From: JBBRZF01 sp038236965
GTDB taxonomy: Bacteria; Acidobacteriota; Terriglobia; Terriglobales; Acidobacteriaceae
DNA: 25,631 nucleotides
Direction: 5' to 3'
Assembly (NCBI GenBank): GCA_038236965.1
Contig: JBBRZF010000033.1
Span: 1 to 25,631, forward strand
Shown here: piece after piece, positions 8,411 to 16,299 of the stretch
How positions within the stretch are numbered: the stretch's first letter is position 1
Layout of the letters: every line of letters starts with the position of its first letter
Translations under genes and position numbers: made by a program
Notes under the pieces: generated by a model
Databases searched by the model: none
What the model was told of the DNA's origin: nothing
What the model saw: the letters and a program-made list of their open reading frames with translations, nothing else

Positions 8411-8514
8411 GAAGGTCGTTGCCAGTCTGCGGACGTTTTGGACAGAACAAGAAGGTCTGGTGCGCGCACGTCCCGCAGGTCACGCGCACCTCGAATACGA
8501 ATTGAGTGGACGGA

Positions 8515-9723
8515 CTAGCCGGCCAGTTTTGCGATCATCGAGAACAACGGCATGTAGAGCGAGATAACGATGCCGCCGACAGCCACGCCGAGGAAGCCGA
8601 TCATCACTGGCTCCAGCAAGGTCAACATATCCTTGGTCGCTGCATCCACATCGTCTTCGTAGAAGTCAGCGATCTTCTGCAGCATGGCGTCCATTGCGCC
8701 GGTAGCTTCGCCAACGCCGATCATCTGCGTCACCATGTTCGGGAACACGCCGCTTTCCTTCAACGGATCCACAATGGTGCGGCCTTCTTCGATGGCTTTG
8801 CGAACCTTCATCAGCGATTCTTCGATCACCGCGTTACCCGACGTGCGTGCGGTAATGGAGAGACCTTCCAGGATCGGCACACCCGAAGTGATCAGCGTAC
8901 CCATGGTGCGGGTGAAACGTGCCACGGCGATCTTGCGCAGCAACATACCGAAGACCGGGAGGTTCAACATGATGCGATCAAAGATCAAACGGCCTTGCGG
9001 GCTCTTGCGCATCTGCTTGATGCCAAAAAACAGAGCCGCCAATCCGCCGAACATCACCCACCAGAAGCGTCCGATGAAATTACTGAGACCTATAACGATC
9101 TTCGTTGGCAATGGCAGGTCAACGCCCAGTCCCACAAACAGGTTCGCAAAGATCGGCACCACGAACTTGAGCAGGCAACCGACGACCAGAACGGCGATGG
9201 AGACGACCGATACCGGGTAGATCAGCGCCGACTTCACGGCGGCCTTCATCTTCACGGCCTTTTCCACGTATTGCGAAAGGCGGGTCAGGATCGTGTCGAG
9301 AATACCGCCGGTCTCGCCGGCTTCGATCATGTTGACCGTGAGGTCGTCGAAGATCTTGGGATACGCGCGCATGCCGTTGGCGAGCGTGGAGCCGCCTTCC
9401 ACAGCGGCGCGAACGCCGTTCAAGCATTTCTGGAATGCAGGGTTTTCCTGATTGGCGCCCAGGATCTCCAGGCATTGCACCAGCGGCAGGCCGGCATCGA
9501 TCATGACCGAGAACTGGCGGAAGAAGATGGCGATGTCTTTCGTCGCAACCTTGCCGGAGCCGAAGGTCGGCATGGCAAATTCCTTGCCCTTTTCCTTGAT
9601 CGTGGTCGCGGTGATGCGTTCCTGCCGCAACTGCGCAGAGAGAACCTGCTTGTTCGCCGACTGGCGCTCACCCGATACTTTGTCGCCTGCACCATTTGTT
9701 CCAGCGTATGTAAAAACCGGCAT
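8515..9723 (-). CDS. pilC: Type IV pilus inner-membrane platform protein PilC
   Basis: 402 residues, the usual PilC/GspF length. The N-terminus MPVFTYAGTNGAGDKVSGER is typical of the family. Two T2SSF domains are visible at about 66-190 (FFRQFSVMIDAGLPLVQCLE) and 268-392 (ARFTRTMGTLITSGVPILEG), with membrane helices near 168-192, 205-236 and 368-392. PilC anchors the pilus base and couples PilB or PilT ATPase motion to pilin addition or removal. Placement between pilT and pilS supports pilus rather than general secretion function. A strong GGAGG site is 5 nt upstream of the ATG, directly preceded by the GC-rich hairpin at 9736-9751. Confidence 0.93.
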   Translation of the reverse strand: MPVFTYAGTNGAGDKVSGERQSANKQVLSAQLRQERITATTIKEKGKEFAMPTFGSGKVATKDIAIFFRQFSVMIDAGLPLVQCLEILGANQENPAFQKCLNGVRAAVEGGSTLANGMRAYPKIFDDLTVNMIEAGETGGILDTILTRLSQYVEKAVKMKAAVKSALIYPVSVVSIAVLVVGCLLKFVVPIFANLFVGLGVDLPLPTKIVIGLSNFIGRFWWVMFGGLAALFFGIKQMRKSPQGRLIFDRIMLNLPVFGMLLRKIAVARFTRTMGTLITSGVPILEGLSITARTSGNAVIEESLMKVRKAIEEGRTIVDPLKESGVFPNMVTQMIGVGEATGAMDAMLQKIADFYEDDVDAATKDMLTLLEPVMIGFLGVAVGGIVISLYMPLFSMIAKLAG

Positions 9724-9735
9724 TCCAACCTCCGT

Positions 9736-9751
9736 CCGGACCGTGGTCCGG
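9736..9751. repeat. GC-rich inverted repeat in the pilT-pilC spacer
   Basis: CCGGACC (9736-9742) and GGTCCGG (9745-9751) form a near-perfect palindrome just upstream of the pilC ribosome site in the 69-nt pilT-pilC gap. In RNA it could form a short stem (6 bp, 4-nt loop) that modulates pilC translation or marks an RNA-processing point. There is no T tract, so it is not a typical terminator. Confidence 0.55.
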
Positions 9752-9792
9752 GGGTCTTCGAAACCTGCCCGGCATAGTACCCGGGATGACTT

Positions 9793-10899
9793 TTATCTTT
9801 TCTGCGGCGTGGCAGAGGCGCCTTTAGCGATCTGCCCGCGGTGGATCATTTCCTGCAATTCATCCGGCATCGAAGAACGAGCCATGGCGATCTCCAGCGT
9901 GATCTGTTTCTGGAAGTACAACGCCGCCAGCGATTGATTGAAGGTCTGCATTCCGAACCTGTCTTGGCCTGTCTGCATCGACGAGTAAATCTGGTGGATC
10001 TTGTCTTCGCGGATTAGGTTGCGGATGGCCGCGTTGGGAACCAATATCTCCATGGCCATCGCGCGACCCTGTCCACTGACCTTCGGCAACAGCGTTTGGC
10101 AGAGGATACCTTCCAGTACCAGTGACAACTGGGCGCGGATCTGCGACTGCTGGTGCGACGGGAAAACGTCGATGATACGGTTGATAGTGGATGCAGCCGA
10201 GTTCGTGTGCAAGGTGCCAAACGTGAGGTGACCTGTTTCCGCGATTCGCAGCGCGGCTTCAATGGTTTCCAGATCGCGCATTTCACCGATGAGCACGACG
10301 TCCGGATCTTCGCGGAGAGCGGCGCGCAAAGCGGCCGTGAAACTCTTGGTATCGGAGTGGACTTCGCGCTGGTTCACAAGGCAGCTCTTGTGCTGGTGAA
10401 CGAATTCGATAGGGTCTTCGACAGTCAGAATATGCTCGTGGCGCTCCACGTTGATCTTGTCTAACATGGCGGCCAAGGTCGTGGATTTGCCGGAACCCGT
10501 AGGTCCTGTCACCAGGATCAGACCGCGCGGGCGATCGCATAACTTTGCGACCGTAGCCGGAAGAGCCAGTTGGTCGAAGGACTTGATTTCGAAGGGAATG
10601 ACACGAAAAACCGCACCGGCCGCGCCTCTCTGGTTGAAACAGTTGGCACGGAAACGCGCCAGACCTTTTAATCCGAACGAGAAATCCAGTTCCAGGTCTT
10701 CTTCAAAACGATGCTTCTGCGCATCCGTCATCACGCTGTAGGCCAACTGCTTGGTCTCCGCTGGAGACATGGGGGGCATATCGAGCGGCTGCAAATGTCC
10801 GTAGACGCGAACCTGCGGCGGTGAATTAGTGGTGATGTGGAGATCGCTTCCGTTCAATTCCAACATCTTCTTCAACAGATCGCTTAGTGTTACCGGCAT
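9793..10899 (-). CDS. pilT: Type IV pilus retraction ATPase PilT
   Basis: 368 residues. The N-terminal PAS-like domain is followed by a RecA-like ATPase with Walker A GPTGSGKST at 132-140, the Asp box around DPDVVLIGEMRD (199-209), and the His box TGHLTFGTLHTN at 222-233. The retraction-specific motif AIRNLIRE is present at 291-298, which distinguishes PilT from PilB and GspE. PilT depolymerises the pilus, powering twitching and DNA uptake. The C-terminus adds a short basic tail (GASATPQKR). It lies 36 nt after pilB with a GGAGAAGAG ribosome site, so it is clearly in one operon with pilB and pilC. PilU is the alternative, but the intact motif and the single copy favour PilT. Confidence 0.94.
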   Translation of the reverse strand: MPVTLSDLLKKMLELNGSDLHITTNSPPQVRVYGHLQPLDMPPMSPAETKQLAYSVMTDAQKHRFEEDLELDFSFGLKGLARFRANCFNQRGAAGAVFRVIPFEIKSFDQLALPATVAKLCDRPRGLILVTGPTGSGKSTTLAAMLDKINVERHEHILTVEDPIEFVHQHKSCLVNQREVHSDTKSFTAALRAALREDPDVVLIGEMRDLETIEAALRIAETGHLTFGTLHTNSAASTINRIIDVFPSHQQSQIRAQLSLVLEGILCQTLLPKVSGQGRAMAMEILVPNAAIRNLIREDKIHQIYSSMQTGQDRFGMQTFNQSLAALYFQKQITLEIAMARSSMPDELQEMIHRGQIAKGASATPQKR

Positions 10900-10935
10900 C
10901 GCTTACTCTTCTCCATACTGCAAAAAACTTAAGGC

Positions 10936-12648
10936 CTAGTGCATGGTCTCGCGCACAACTTCTTCCAGCGTGGTCACGCCCTGTAGTGCTTTGATCAAGC
11001 CGCTGCGGCGCAGGGTGATCATTCCGTGTTCGATAGCTTTCTTCTTGATCTCCATGGCCGACGCACCCACCAGGATCAGTTCGCGAAGTTCGTCGTCCAT
11101 CTCCATCACTTCGTAAAGGCCGGCGCGGCCCTTGTATCCGGAGCCGTTGCAGGTGGAGCAGCCCTTGCCTTTGAACACGCGTCCGACCTTAGCCTCTTCC
11201 GGCGTGTATCCGGCCTCGATGAGCGCTTGCGGCGGCAGGTCTACTTCTTCCTTGCACCCCGCGCAGATGCGGCGCACCAGGCGCTGTGCGCAAATAAGAT
11301 GGACCGAGGTTGCCACCAGGAAGGGTTCAATACCCATGTTCATCAAACGACTGATGGTTTCCGGCGCGCCGTTGGTGTGCAGCGTGGAAAGCACAAGATG
11401 GCCGGTAAGCGCGGCCTTGATGGCGATTTCCGCGGTTTCAAAATCGCGAATCTCGCCGACCAGGATGATGTTCGGATCTTGTCGCAGGAAGGAGCGCAGC
11501 GCGGCCGCAAAGTTCAGACCGATCTGTTCCTTCATCTGCACCTGGTTCACGCCAGCCAACTGGAATTCGACCGGATCTTCCGCTGTCATGATGTTTGTGT
11601 CCGGCTTGTTGAGCAGCGAGATGGACGAGTACAGCGTGTTCGTCTTGCCGGAACCCGTAGGCCCGGTCACAAGCACCATGCCGAAGGGACGCAGCACGGC
11701 GCGCTGGAATTTCTCCAGCGACTCCTGCTCGAAGCCCAGCTTGGTCATGTCGAGGCGGAGGTTCTCCTTGTCGAGAAGTCGCATGACGACCTTCTCGCCC
11801 CACAGGGTCGGCAGCGTGCTCACGCGATAATCCAGTTGCTTGCGGCGGCCGTTGATCTGCATCTTGAGCATGATGCGACCATCCTGCGGCAAACGCTTTT
11901 CGCTGATGTCCAGCTTTGCCATGATCTTGATGCGCGAGGTGATGGCGTCTTTCAGCTTCATCGGAGGCGACATGATGGCTTGCAACATGCCGTCTATGCG
12001 GAAGCGTACGCGGTATTCCTTTTCGTAGGGCTCCATGTGAATATCACTGGCGCCGCGCTTCACTGCGTCGGTGAGGATCAGATTCACCAGCTTCACGATG
12101 GGCGCTTCGTCGGCGGCTTTCTCCAACTCCGCCAGCGCCATCTCCGCATCTTCGTCCTGCAGTTCGATATCGGTATCAGTCTCGCCGATCGACTGCATCA
12201 CCTTTTCAAGATCTTCTTCTTGGGTGGAACCGTAGGTCTTTTCTATGGCCGCCAGAATGGCTGCTTCGCTCGCCACAACTGGCTCGATGTTGAAGCCGGT
12301 CATGAACTTGATGTCGTCCATCGCGAAGACGTTCGTCGGGTCCACCATGGCGATGGTCAACGACGCGCCTACGCGACTCAGCGGAAGTATCTGGTAACGA
12401 CGGGCGGTCTCATACGGAATAAGTTTTACCACTGCAGGATCGATCTCAAAATAGGCAAGATTGATAGCAGGAACGCCATACTGTCGTGAAAGAAAGTTGG
12501 TTACATCTTCTTCCGTCAGGAAGCCGAGCTTCACCAATGCCGAGCCAAGCCGGTTGCCCGACTCCTTCTGCACCTTCAGGGCATCATCTAACTGTTCCGG
12601 GGTAATGACCTTTTCGCGAACGAGCAGGTCTCCCAGCCGTTGAGACAT
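10936..12648 (-). CDS. pilB: Type IV pilus extension ATPase PilB
   Basis: 570 residues. The N-terminal T2SSE_N/MshEN region has two 24-residue motifs starting RLG at 4 and 33 (RLGDLLVREKVITPEQLDD; RLGSALVKLGFLTEEDVTN), a possible c-di-GMP site. A second N domain leads into the ATPase with Walker A GPTGSGKT at 329-336, Asp box QDPNIILVGEIRD (390-402) and His box TGHLVLSTLHTN (415-426). The tetracysteine zinc knuckle is Cys462/Cys465 with Cys497/Cys500, a PilB/GspE hallmark absent from PilT. PilB drives pilus extension by adding pilins at the inner membrane. It is the first gene of the pilBTC-SR block and is preceded by a good sigma-70-type promoter (12745-12773). GspE of type II secretion is the main alternative; pilT adjacency argues for PilB. 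Confidence 0.94.
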   Translation of the reverse strand: MSQRLGDLLVREKVITPEQLDDALKVQKESGNRLGSALVKLGFLTEEDVTNFLSRQYGVPAINLAYFEIDPAVVKLIPYETARRYQILPLSRVGASLTIAMVDPTNVFAMDDIKFMTGFNIEPVVASEAAILAAIEKTYGSTQEEDLEKVMQSIGETDTDIELQDEDAEMALAELEKAADEAPIVKLVNLILTDAVKRGASDIHMEPYEKEYRVRFRIDGMLQAIMSPPMKLKDAITSRIKIMAKLDISEKRLPQDGRIMLKMQINGRRKQLDYRVSTLPTLWGEKVVMRLLDKENLRLDMTKLGFEQESLEKFQRAVLRPFGMVLVTGPTGSGKTNTLYSSISLLNKPDTNIMTAEDPVEFQLAGVNQVQMKEQIGLNFAAALRSFLRQDPNIILVGEIRDFETAEIAIKAALTGHLVLSTLHTNGAPETISRLMNMGIEPFLVATSVHLICAQRLVRRICAGCKEEVDLPPQALIEAGYTPEEAKVGRVFKGKGCSTCNGSGYKGRAGLYEVMEMDDELRELILVGASAMEIKKKAIEHGMITLRRSGLIKALQGVTTLEEVVRETMH

Positions 12649-12714
12649 ACCTCTGACCCCCTTTTCTTCCGGCAGACCTCTTGGTCCAGCTCGGCCCTGC
12701 TAATGTCTTTGGAG

Positions 12715-12749
12715 ACGATTCGACAAAGTACGTGAGTAGGGCGAATCGT
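12715..12749. repeat. 8-bp inverted repeat overlapping the pilB -10
   Basis: ACGATTCG (12715-12722) and CGAATCGT (12742-12749), perfect arms with a 19-nt spacer. The right arm coincides with the pilB -10 hexamer and the left arm lies about 20 nt inside the predicted transcript. This spacing suits an operator for a dimeric regulator. Confidence 0.5.
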
Positions 12750-12773
12750 AAGTTTGTTGACACAAATTGTCAA
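12745..12773 (-). promoter_or_regulatory. Sigma-70-type promoter of the pilB operon
   Basis: On the minus strand: perfect -35 TTGACA (12773-12768), 17-nt spacer, -10 TACGAT (12750-12745). The predicted start is near 12738, about 90 nt before the pilB ATG. The -35 is itself half of the inverted repeat TTGACA-N5-TGTCAA (12757-12773), so a repressor or activator could compete there. Confidence 0.7.
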
Positions 12774-12811
12774 TCCAGAATAGTTGCTGATAGGTTAATG
12801 ATTCGGCACCG

Positions 12812-12823
12812 TAGGTATACCTA
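12812..12823. repeat. 12-bp perfect palindrome upstream of the glycosylase gene
   Basis: TAGGTATACCTA is exactly self-complementary. It lies 64 nt before the GTG of the EndoIII-like gene and 14 nt from the second palindrome. It is a candidate protein-binding site; the protein is unknown. Confidence 0.5.
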
Positions 12824-12836
12824 AGGTCTGCAACTT

Positions 12837-12850
12837 ACGGACATGTCCGT
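12837..12850. repeat. 14-bp perfect palindrome upstream of the glycosylase gene
   Basis: ACGGACATGTCCGT is exactly self-complementary. It lies just upstream of where a -35 would be for the -10 at 12875-12880. The core is similar in form to Gram-positive LexA boxes (CGAACATGTTCG-type) but differs at two symmetric positions, so LexA binding is only a guess. Confidence 0.55.
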
Positions 12851-12871
12851 TCGTGCCAGACACATCCTTCC

Positions 12872-12880
12872 TGATACAAC
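12872..12880 (+). promoter_or_regulatory. Candidate extended -10 for the EndoIII-like gene
   Basis: TGA followed by TACAAC (12875-12880), 6 nt before the GTG. There is no Shine-Dalgarno, so the message would be leaderless or nearly so. The hexamer itself is only 4/6. Confidence 0.35.
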
Positions 12881-12886
12881 AGTCTT

Positions 12887-13717
12887 GTGCCAATACGCAA
12901 TTATCTCGAAGCTCTTTACCGCCTTTGGGGCCCGCAACACTGGTGGCCCGCTGAGTCGCCCTTCGAGATCGTTGTTGGCGCCTACCTCACCCAGAACACC
13001 GCGTGGACCAACGTCCAGCAGGCCATGACGAATCTCCGCGCCGATGGCTCTCTGAATCTCAACGGCATTCGCTCGCTTCCGCTTGAGAGACTTGAGCAGC
13101 TAATCCGTCCCGCCGGATACTTTCGCCAGAAAGCGGCACGCCTCAAGACTTTTGCCGCCTTTTTGGATTCAAACTGTGGTGGCGATTTGGCTCGCATGTT
13201 CGCGACACCGACTTCGAAGCTGCGCGACGAACTTCTGGAACTCAACGGCGTGGGACCAGAAACCGCTGACTCCATCCTGCTCTACGCGGCCCAGCACGAG
13301 GTCTTCGTGGTGGACGCTTATACCCGCCGCATCTTCGAACGCCACGCCCTGGTCTCAGCAAACGCCACCTACGACGAGATTCGCGCCCTCGTCGAAACCG
13401 ACCTGCGCGACGGCCCCACCAACGTGCTTCCTGGTTCCGCCACTATCGTTTTTCGTCCAAGCAACATGATCGAACCTGGCCCCGGTCCTGCCATCGAAGC
13501 TCCCGAGCACCCAATCCCGCCCCTCCACGCACCGTCGACAATGTCGCAAATACAGCGCTCTCCACTCGCGCAACGCTTTAACGAATTCCACGCACTGATC
13601 GTGCAAACGGGAAAACATCATTGCCTGAAGAGCATCCCCCTTTGCGAAGGCTGCCCTCTTCAACCCTTGCTCCCACCCGAGGGTCCGAAACACCGGGCAG
13701 CGTCAAAACCTTTGTAG
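12887..13717 (+). CDS. EndoIII-like HhH-GPD DNA glycosylase (COG2231/MagIII-like)
   Basis: 276 residues, GTG start. The HhH-GPD fold is clear: FEIVVGAYLTQNTAWTNVQQ near the N-terminus, the helix-hairpin-helix LNGVGPETADSILLY at about 118-132, and the catalytic Asp in VFVVDAYTRRIFER. It probably removes damaged (perhaps alkylated) bases in base-excision repair. In true endonuclease III the hairpin carries the lyase Lys (GVGRKTA); here Glu stands there, so a monofunctional glycosylase is expected. The C-terminal Cys motif is C-X6-C-X2-C (HCLKSIPLCEGCPLQP) with no fourth Cys, so a normal 4Fe-4S cluster is doubtful. A Pro-rich insert of about 40 residues (about 183-225) separates the core from it. 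It is divergent from pilB and has no evident operon partner. Confidence 0.82.
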   Translation: MPIRNYLEALYRLWGPQHWWPAESPFEIVVGAYLTQNTAWTNVQQAMTNLRADGSLNLNGIRSLPLERLEQLIRPAGYFRQKAARLKTFAAFLDSNCGGDLARMFATPTSKLRDELLELNGVGPETADSILLYAAQHEVFVVDAYTRRIFERHALVSANATYDEIRALVETDLRDGPTNVLPGSATIVFRPSNMIEPGPGPAIEAPEHPIPPLHAPSTMSQIQRSPLAQRFNEFHALIVQTGKHHCLKSIPLCEGCPLQPLLPPEGPKHRAASKPL

Positions 13718-13798
13718 CTCAAGGTTCCTCGGCTTCCCTTTGCGTTCCTCCGCGTTCTCTGCGTTAACGCTTTTGACTTTTGCGTTTTGACTCCGAGG

Positions 13799-13825
13799 TT
13801 GAAGCTTTAACCCTTCTCGTATAAT
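13799..13825 (+). promoter_or_regulatory. Promoter of the ntrY-like gene
   Basis: A perfect TATAAT (13820-13825) with TTGAAG (13799-13804) at a short 15-nt spacing. The predicted start lies within about 4 nt of the TTG codon at 13836, so the message would be leaderless or nearly so. Confidence 0.6.
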
Positions 13826-13835
13826 CAAATTCACG

Positions 13836-16121
13836 TTGGCTGACGAGACTCCAATTCGTCCTGCGCCTAAGCGTCCACGACGGATCACGCTAGTCCTGCT
13901 TGCGCTCGCCATCTTCCTGCTCTTCGGAATCGTCTTCTCGCAGGCGGCCTTCAATCTCACCTTCTTGCGTCCCGACACGCTTGGACAGACGCTGGTCTTC
14001 GCCGCAATCTCCGCGCTTATCTTCCTGTTGCTGGTGGCGCTGACATTTGTCCTGTTGCGCACTCTGGTCAAGCTTTACTTCGAGCGGGAGTCCGGCGTTC
14101 TCGGCTCGAAGTTCCGCACCAAGATGGTTTTGGGAGCGCTGGTCCTCTCCTTCGGCCCGGTTATTGCCATGTTCCTCTTCTCGTATGGACTGATGAACCG
14201 CTCCATCGATAAATGGTTTTCGCGTCCCACGGAAGAGGTGCGCGAGCACACAACGGCCGTCACCTCCTTGCTGAGCGCATACGCGGGACAGAATGCCTTT
14301 GCCGAAGCGCAGGCTATCGCGGCCACAGCCGAAGTCCAGAAAGCCTTTCACTCGGGCAACTTTAATCCCGTTGTGCAGGAGTTCAATCGCCGCGAACTTA
14401 CCCTGCAAGGCGGGTTTGCCGTCGCTATTCTGGAAGATCACGCAGAGGCCAGCTTTCACGCGCCCGATACATGGCCCATCCTCCGCAGCAAGATTCCAAG
14501 TGCAGCCATGCGCGCCGGAACACCGCGCGTCTTCACACTCGACCAGCACGACTTCATGGTGGCCACGTCTGACCTGGCTTCTGGCGGAAAGATACTGGTC
14601 GCCATCCCGCTCCCCGCTCGTTATAGCGAAGCACTCCGCGAACTCGAAACCAGCGAACGCAAATACAACGCACTCCGCGTCGAGCGCAAACTCATCCGCC
14701 AGACATACATGCAGGCGCTTCTGCTGCTGACGGTGGTCGTGCTCTTCGCCGCCACCTGGTTCGCATTATTCCTGTCAAAAGCCGTTACGCGTCCTGTCTC
14801 CGCCTTGGCGCAGGCCACCCACGAACTCTCCAGCGGACGCCTTGATTACCGCGTCGAAGTCCTCGGCGGTGGCGACGAACTTGCCGAACTCGTCGGCTCC
14901 TTCAATCGCATGGCCGCCGAACTGGAATCGAATCGCAAGCAGATCGATGCCAGTAGCGCGCAGATCGCTCAAGCCAATGTCGAACTGGAAGAGCGCCGAC
15001 GCCAACTGGAGACCATTCTCGAAAGCATCCCCACCGGAGTGCTCTCGCTCGATGGCGATGGCCGCGTCACGCGCGTCAACGACGCGCTGATGCGCATGTT
15101 CCATCCTCCGGGAGTTCCCATCCCCCTATACGCCACCGGCGCTTCCCTCCGAGACCTGCTGCCCGCCGAAGTTGCCGACGACGTGGAGCACCTCCTCCGC
15201 AAGGCCGATCGCATGGGCACCACCACCAGCCAGATGGATATACAGGTGCTACACGCGCCCACCAAGGTCGCCGTGACCGTCGCTTCCATGGACGCGCGTC
15301 TGCGCACGGGGATGGCCCGCACTCCGGCGCAACGACTCGGTTACGTGATCGTCTTCGAAGATCTATCCGACCTGCTGAAGGCACAGAAACAGGCTGCATG
15401 GCGAGAGGTCGCGCGCCGCATCGCCCACGAGATCAAGAACCCGCTCACGCCCATCACTCTCTCCGCCGACCGCATTAGCCGCCATCTAAGTCGCGGCACG
15501 CCCGATGAGCAGTCACTCGCCATCATTCACGGTTGCGCAGAAACCATCGCAGGAGCCGTGGAAACGGTGCGCACCCTGGTAGACGAATTTTCCGCCATGG
15601 CGCGCTTCCCGCAATCACAGCCGCAACCGGCGGACATCAATGCCATCGTGGAAAGTGCGCTCTCGCTCTTCGACGGGCGCCTCGACGGAATCCGCGTGCG
15701 TACCGATTTTTCTCTCAGTCTGCCGCACGTCATGGCCGATCCTGAGGCGATAAAACGCGTGCTGGCAAACCTGGTAGACAATGCCGCCGAGTCCACCAAG
15801 GACTCTCTGGTTCGAGAGATCACCCTCTCCACATCGCTGCTCGCCAGCCGCGACATCGTGGAGATCGTCGTTGCCGACAGCGGACACGGCGTCACCGCCG
15901 AGGTGAAGGAACGTCTCTTCCTGCCCTACTTCTCCACCAAGCAACGCGGCACCGGACTGGGCTTGGCCATCGTTAGCCGCATCATCGAAGACCATCACGG
16001 CACCATCCGCGTGGAAGAAAATCAGCCGGTCGGCGCTCGCTTCATTTTCGAACTCCCCGTAGCATCCGAAGCCGAGAAAACCGAGCGCTACCCCGACTCT
16101 GCCTCGCGGTCCGTCAGCTAG
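13836..16121 (+). CDS. ntrY: NtrY-like membrane sensor histidine kinase
   Basis: 761 residues. Hydrophobic segments near 17-38, 47-75 and 97-120 precede a periplasmic-type region, a last TM is at about 291-315, then HAMP (about 317-370), coiled coil, PAS (about 385-510), HisKA with His531 (RRIAHEIKNPLTPI) and HATPase (NLVDNAAEST, DSGHGV, GTGLGLAI). This order and the HEIKNPLTPI motif are NtrY hallmarks. NtrY phosphorylates NtrX, whose gene is 178 nt downstream; in proteobacteria the pair acts in nitrogen, redox or envelope control. The role here is not shown. The TTG at 13836 is the only usable start: a stop lies seven codons upstream and the first ATG would cut into the TM region. No Shine-Dalgarno is present. 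Confidence 0.85.
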   Translation: MADETPIRPAPKRPRRITLVLLALAIFLLFGIVFSQAAFNLTFLRPDTLGQTLVFAAISALIFLLLVALTFVLLRTLVKLYFERESGVLGSKFRTKMVLGALVLSFGPVIAMFLFSYGLMNRSIDKWFSRPTEEVREHTTAVTSLLSAYAGQNAFAEAQAIAATAEVQKAFHSGNFNPVVQEFNRRELTLQGGFAVAILEDHAEASFHAPDTWPILRSKIPSAAMRAGTPRVFTLDQHDFMVATSDLASGGKILVAIPLPARYSEALRELETSERKYNALRVERKLIRQTYMQALLLLTVVVLFAATWFALFLSKAVTRPVSALAQATHELSSGRLDYRVEVLGGGDELAELVGSFNRMAAELESNRKQIDASSAQIAQANVELEERRRQLETILESIPTGVLSLDGDGRVTRVNDALMRMFHPPGVPIPLYATGASLRDLLPAEVADDVEHLLRKADRMGTTTSQMDIQVLHAPTKVAVTVASMDARLRTGMARTPAQRLGYVIVFEDLSDLLKAQKQAAWREVARRIAHEIKNPLTPITLSADRISRHLSRGTPDEQSLAIIHGCAETIAGAVETVRTLVDEFSAMARFPQSQPQPADINAIVESALSLFDGRLDGIRVRTDFSLSLPHVMADPEAIKRVLANLVDNAAESTKDSLVREITLSTSLLASRDIVEIVVADSGHGVTAEVKERLFLPYFSTKQRGTGLGLAIVSRIIEDHHGTIRVEENQPVGARFIFELPVASEAEKTERYPDSASRSVS

Positions 16122-16202
16122 AGCGCATCGCAAATTCCGAATTGCGATTTTCAATTCCCCTCGCCTCGCGTCCTTAGCCCTAGTTCTCGCCTTTGACCCT
16201 AA

Positions 16203-16230
16203 ATTCGCATTTCGCATTTCGCAATTCGCA
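16203..16230 (+). repeat. Four tandem 7-bp repeats between ntrY and ntrX
   Basis: Four contiguous copies of (A/T)TTCGCA: ATTCGCA, TTTCGCA, TTTCGCA, ATTCGCA. Related AATTGCG/AATTCC strings lie at about 16130-16158, so the whole spacer (16122-16286) looks like decayed simple-repeat DNA. Confidence 0.75.
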
Positions 16231-16286
16231 ATCCTCCCGTTGTGTCTTTCCTGCAACTGCCCGTGGTTTTCCTGCCTCAGTAGGTT

Positions 16287-16292
16287 TACAAT
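16287..16292 (+). promoter_or_regulatory. Candidate -10 for the ntrX-like gene
   Basis: TACAAT (5/6), 7 nt before the ATG at 16300. There is no clear -35 or strong Shine-Dalgarno. It would give ntrX a leaderless transcript of its own besides any read-through from ntrY. Confidence 0.45.
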
Positions 16293-16299
16293 CAACGGA

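Noticed and set aside
8506..9777. 423-residue plus-strand open frame over pilC
   Set aside because: His/Gln/Asp-rich antisense shadow of pilC with no domain.
11026..12489. 487-residue plus-strand open frame over pilB
   Set aside because: Antisense shadow of pilB with skewed His/Arg/Gln composition.
12795..12835. Possible sigma-54 site (GGCAC ... TGC) upstream of the glycosylase
   Set aside because: Spacing between the GG and GC elements is far from the required -24/-12 geometry.
13718..13798. TGCGTT-type short repeats in the glycosylase-ntrY spacer as CRISPR or a regulatory array
   Set aside because: Units are irregular (CTTTGCGTTCC, CCGCGTTCTC, TGCGTTAACG) with no constant spacer; more likely decayed intergenic repeat.
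16240..16299. Upstream ATG extending the NtrX-like protein by 20 residues
   Set aside because: The extra residues (Cys/Phe/Pro-rich) precede the normal receiver start MYHVLVVDD and run across the candidate -10.
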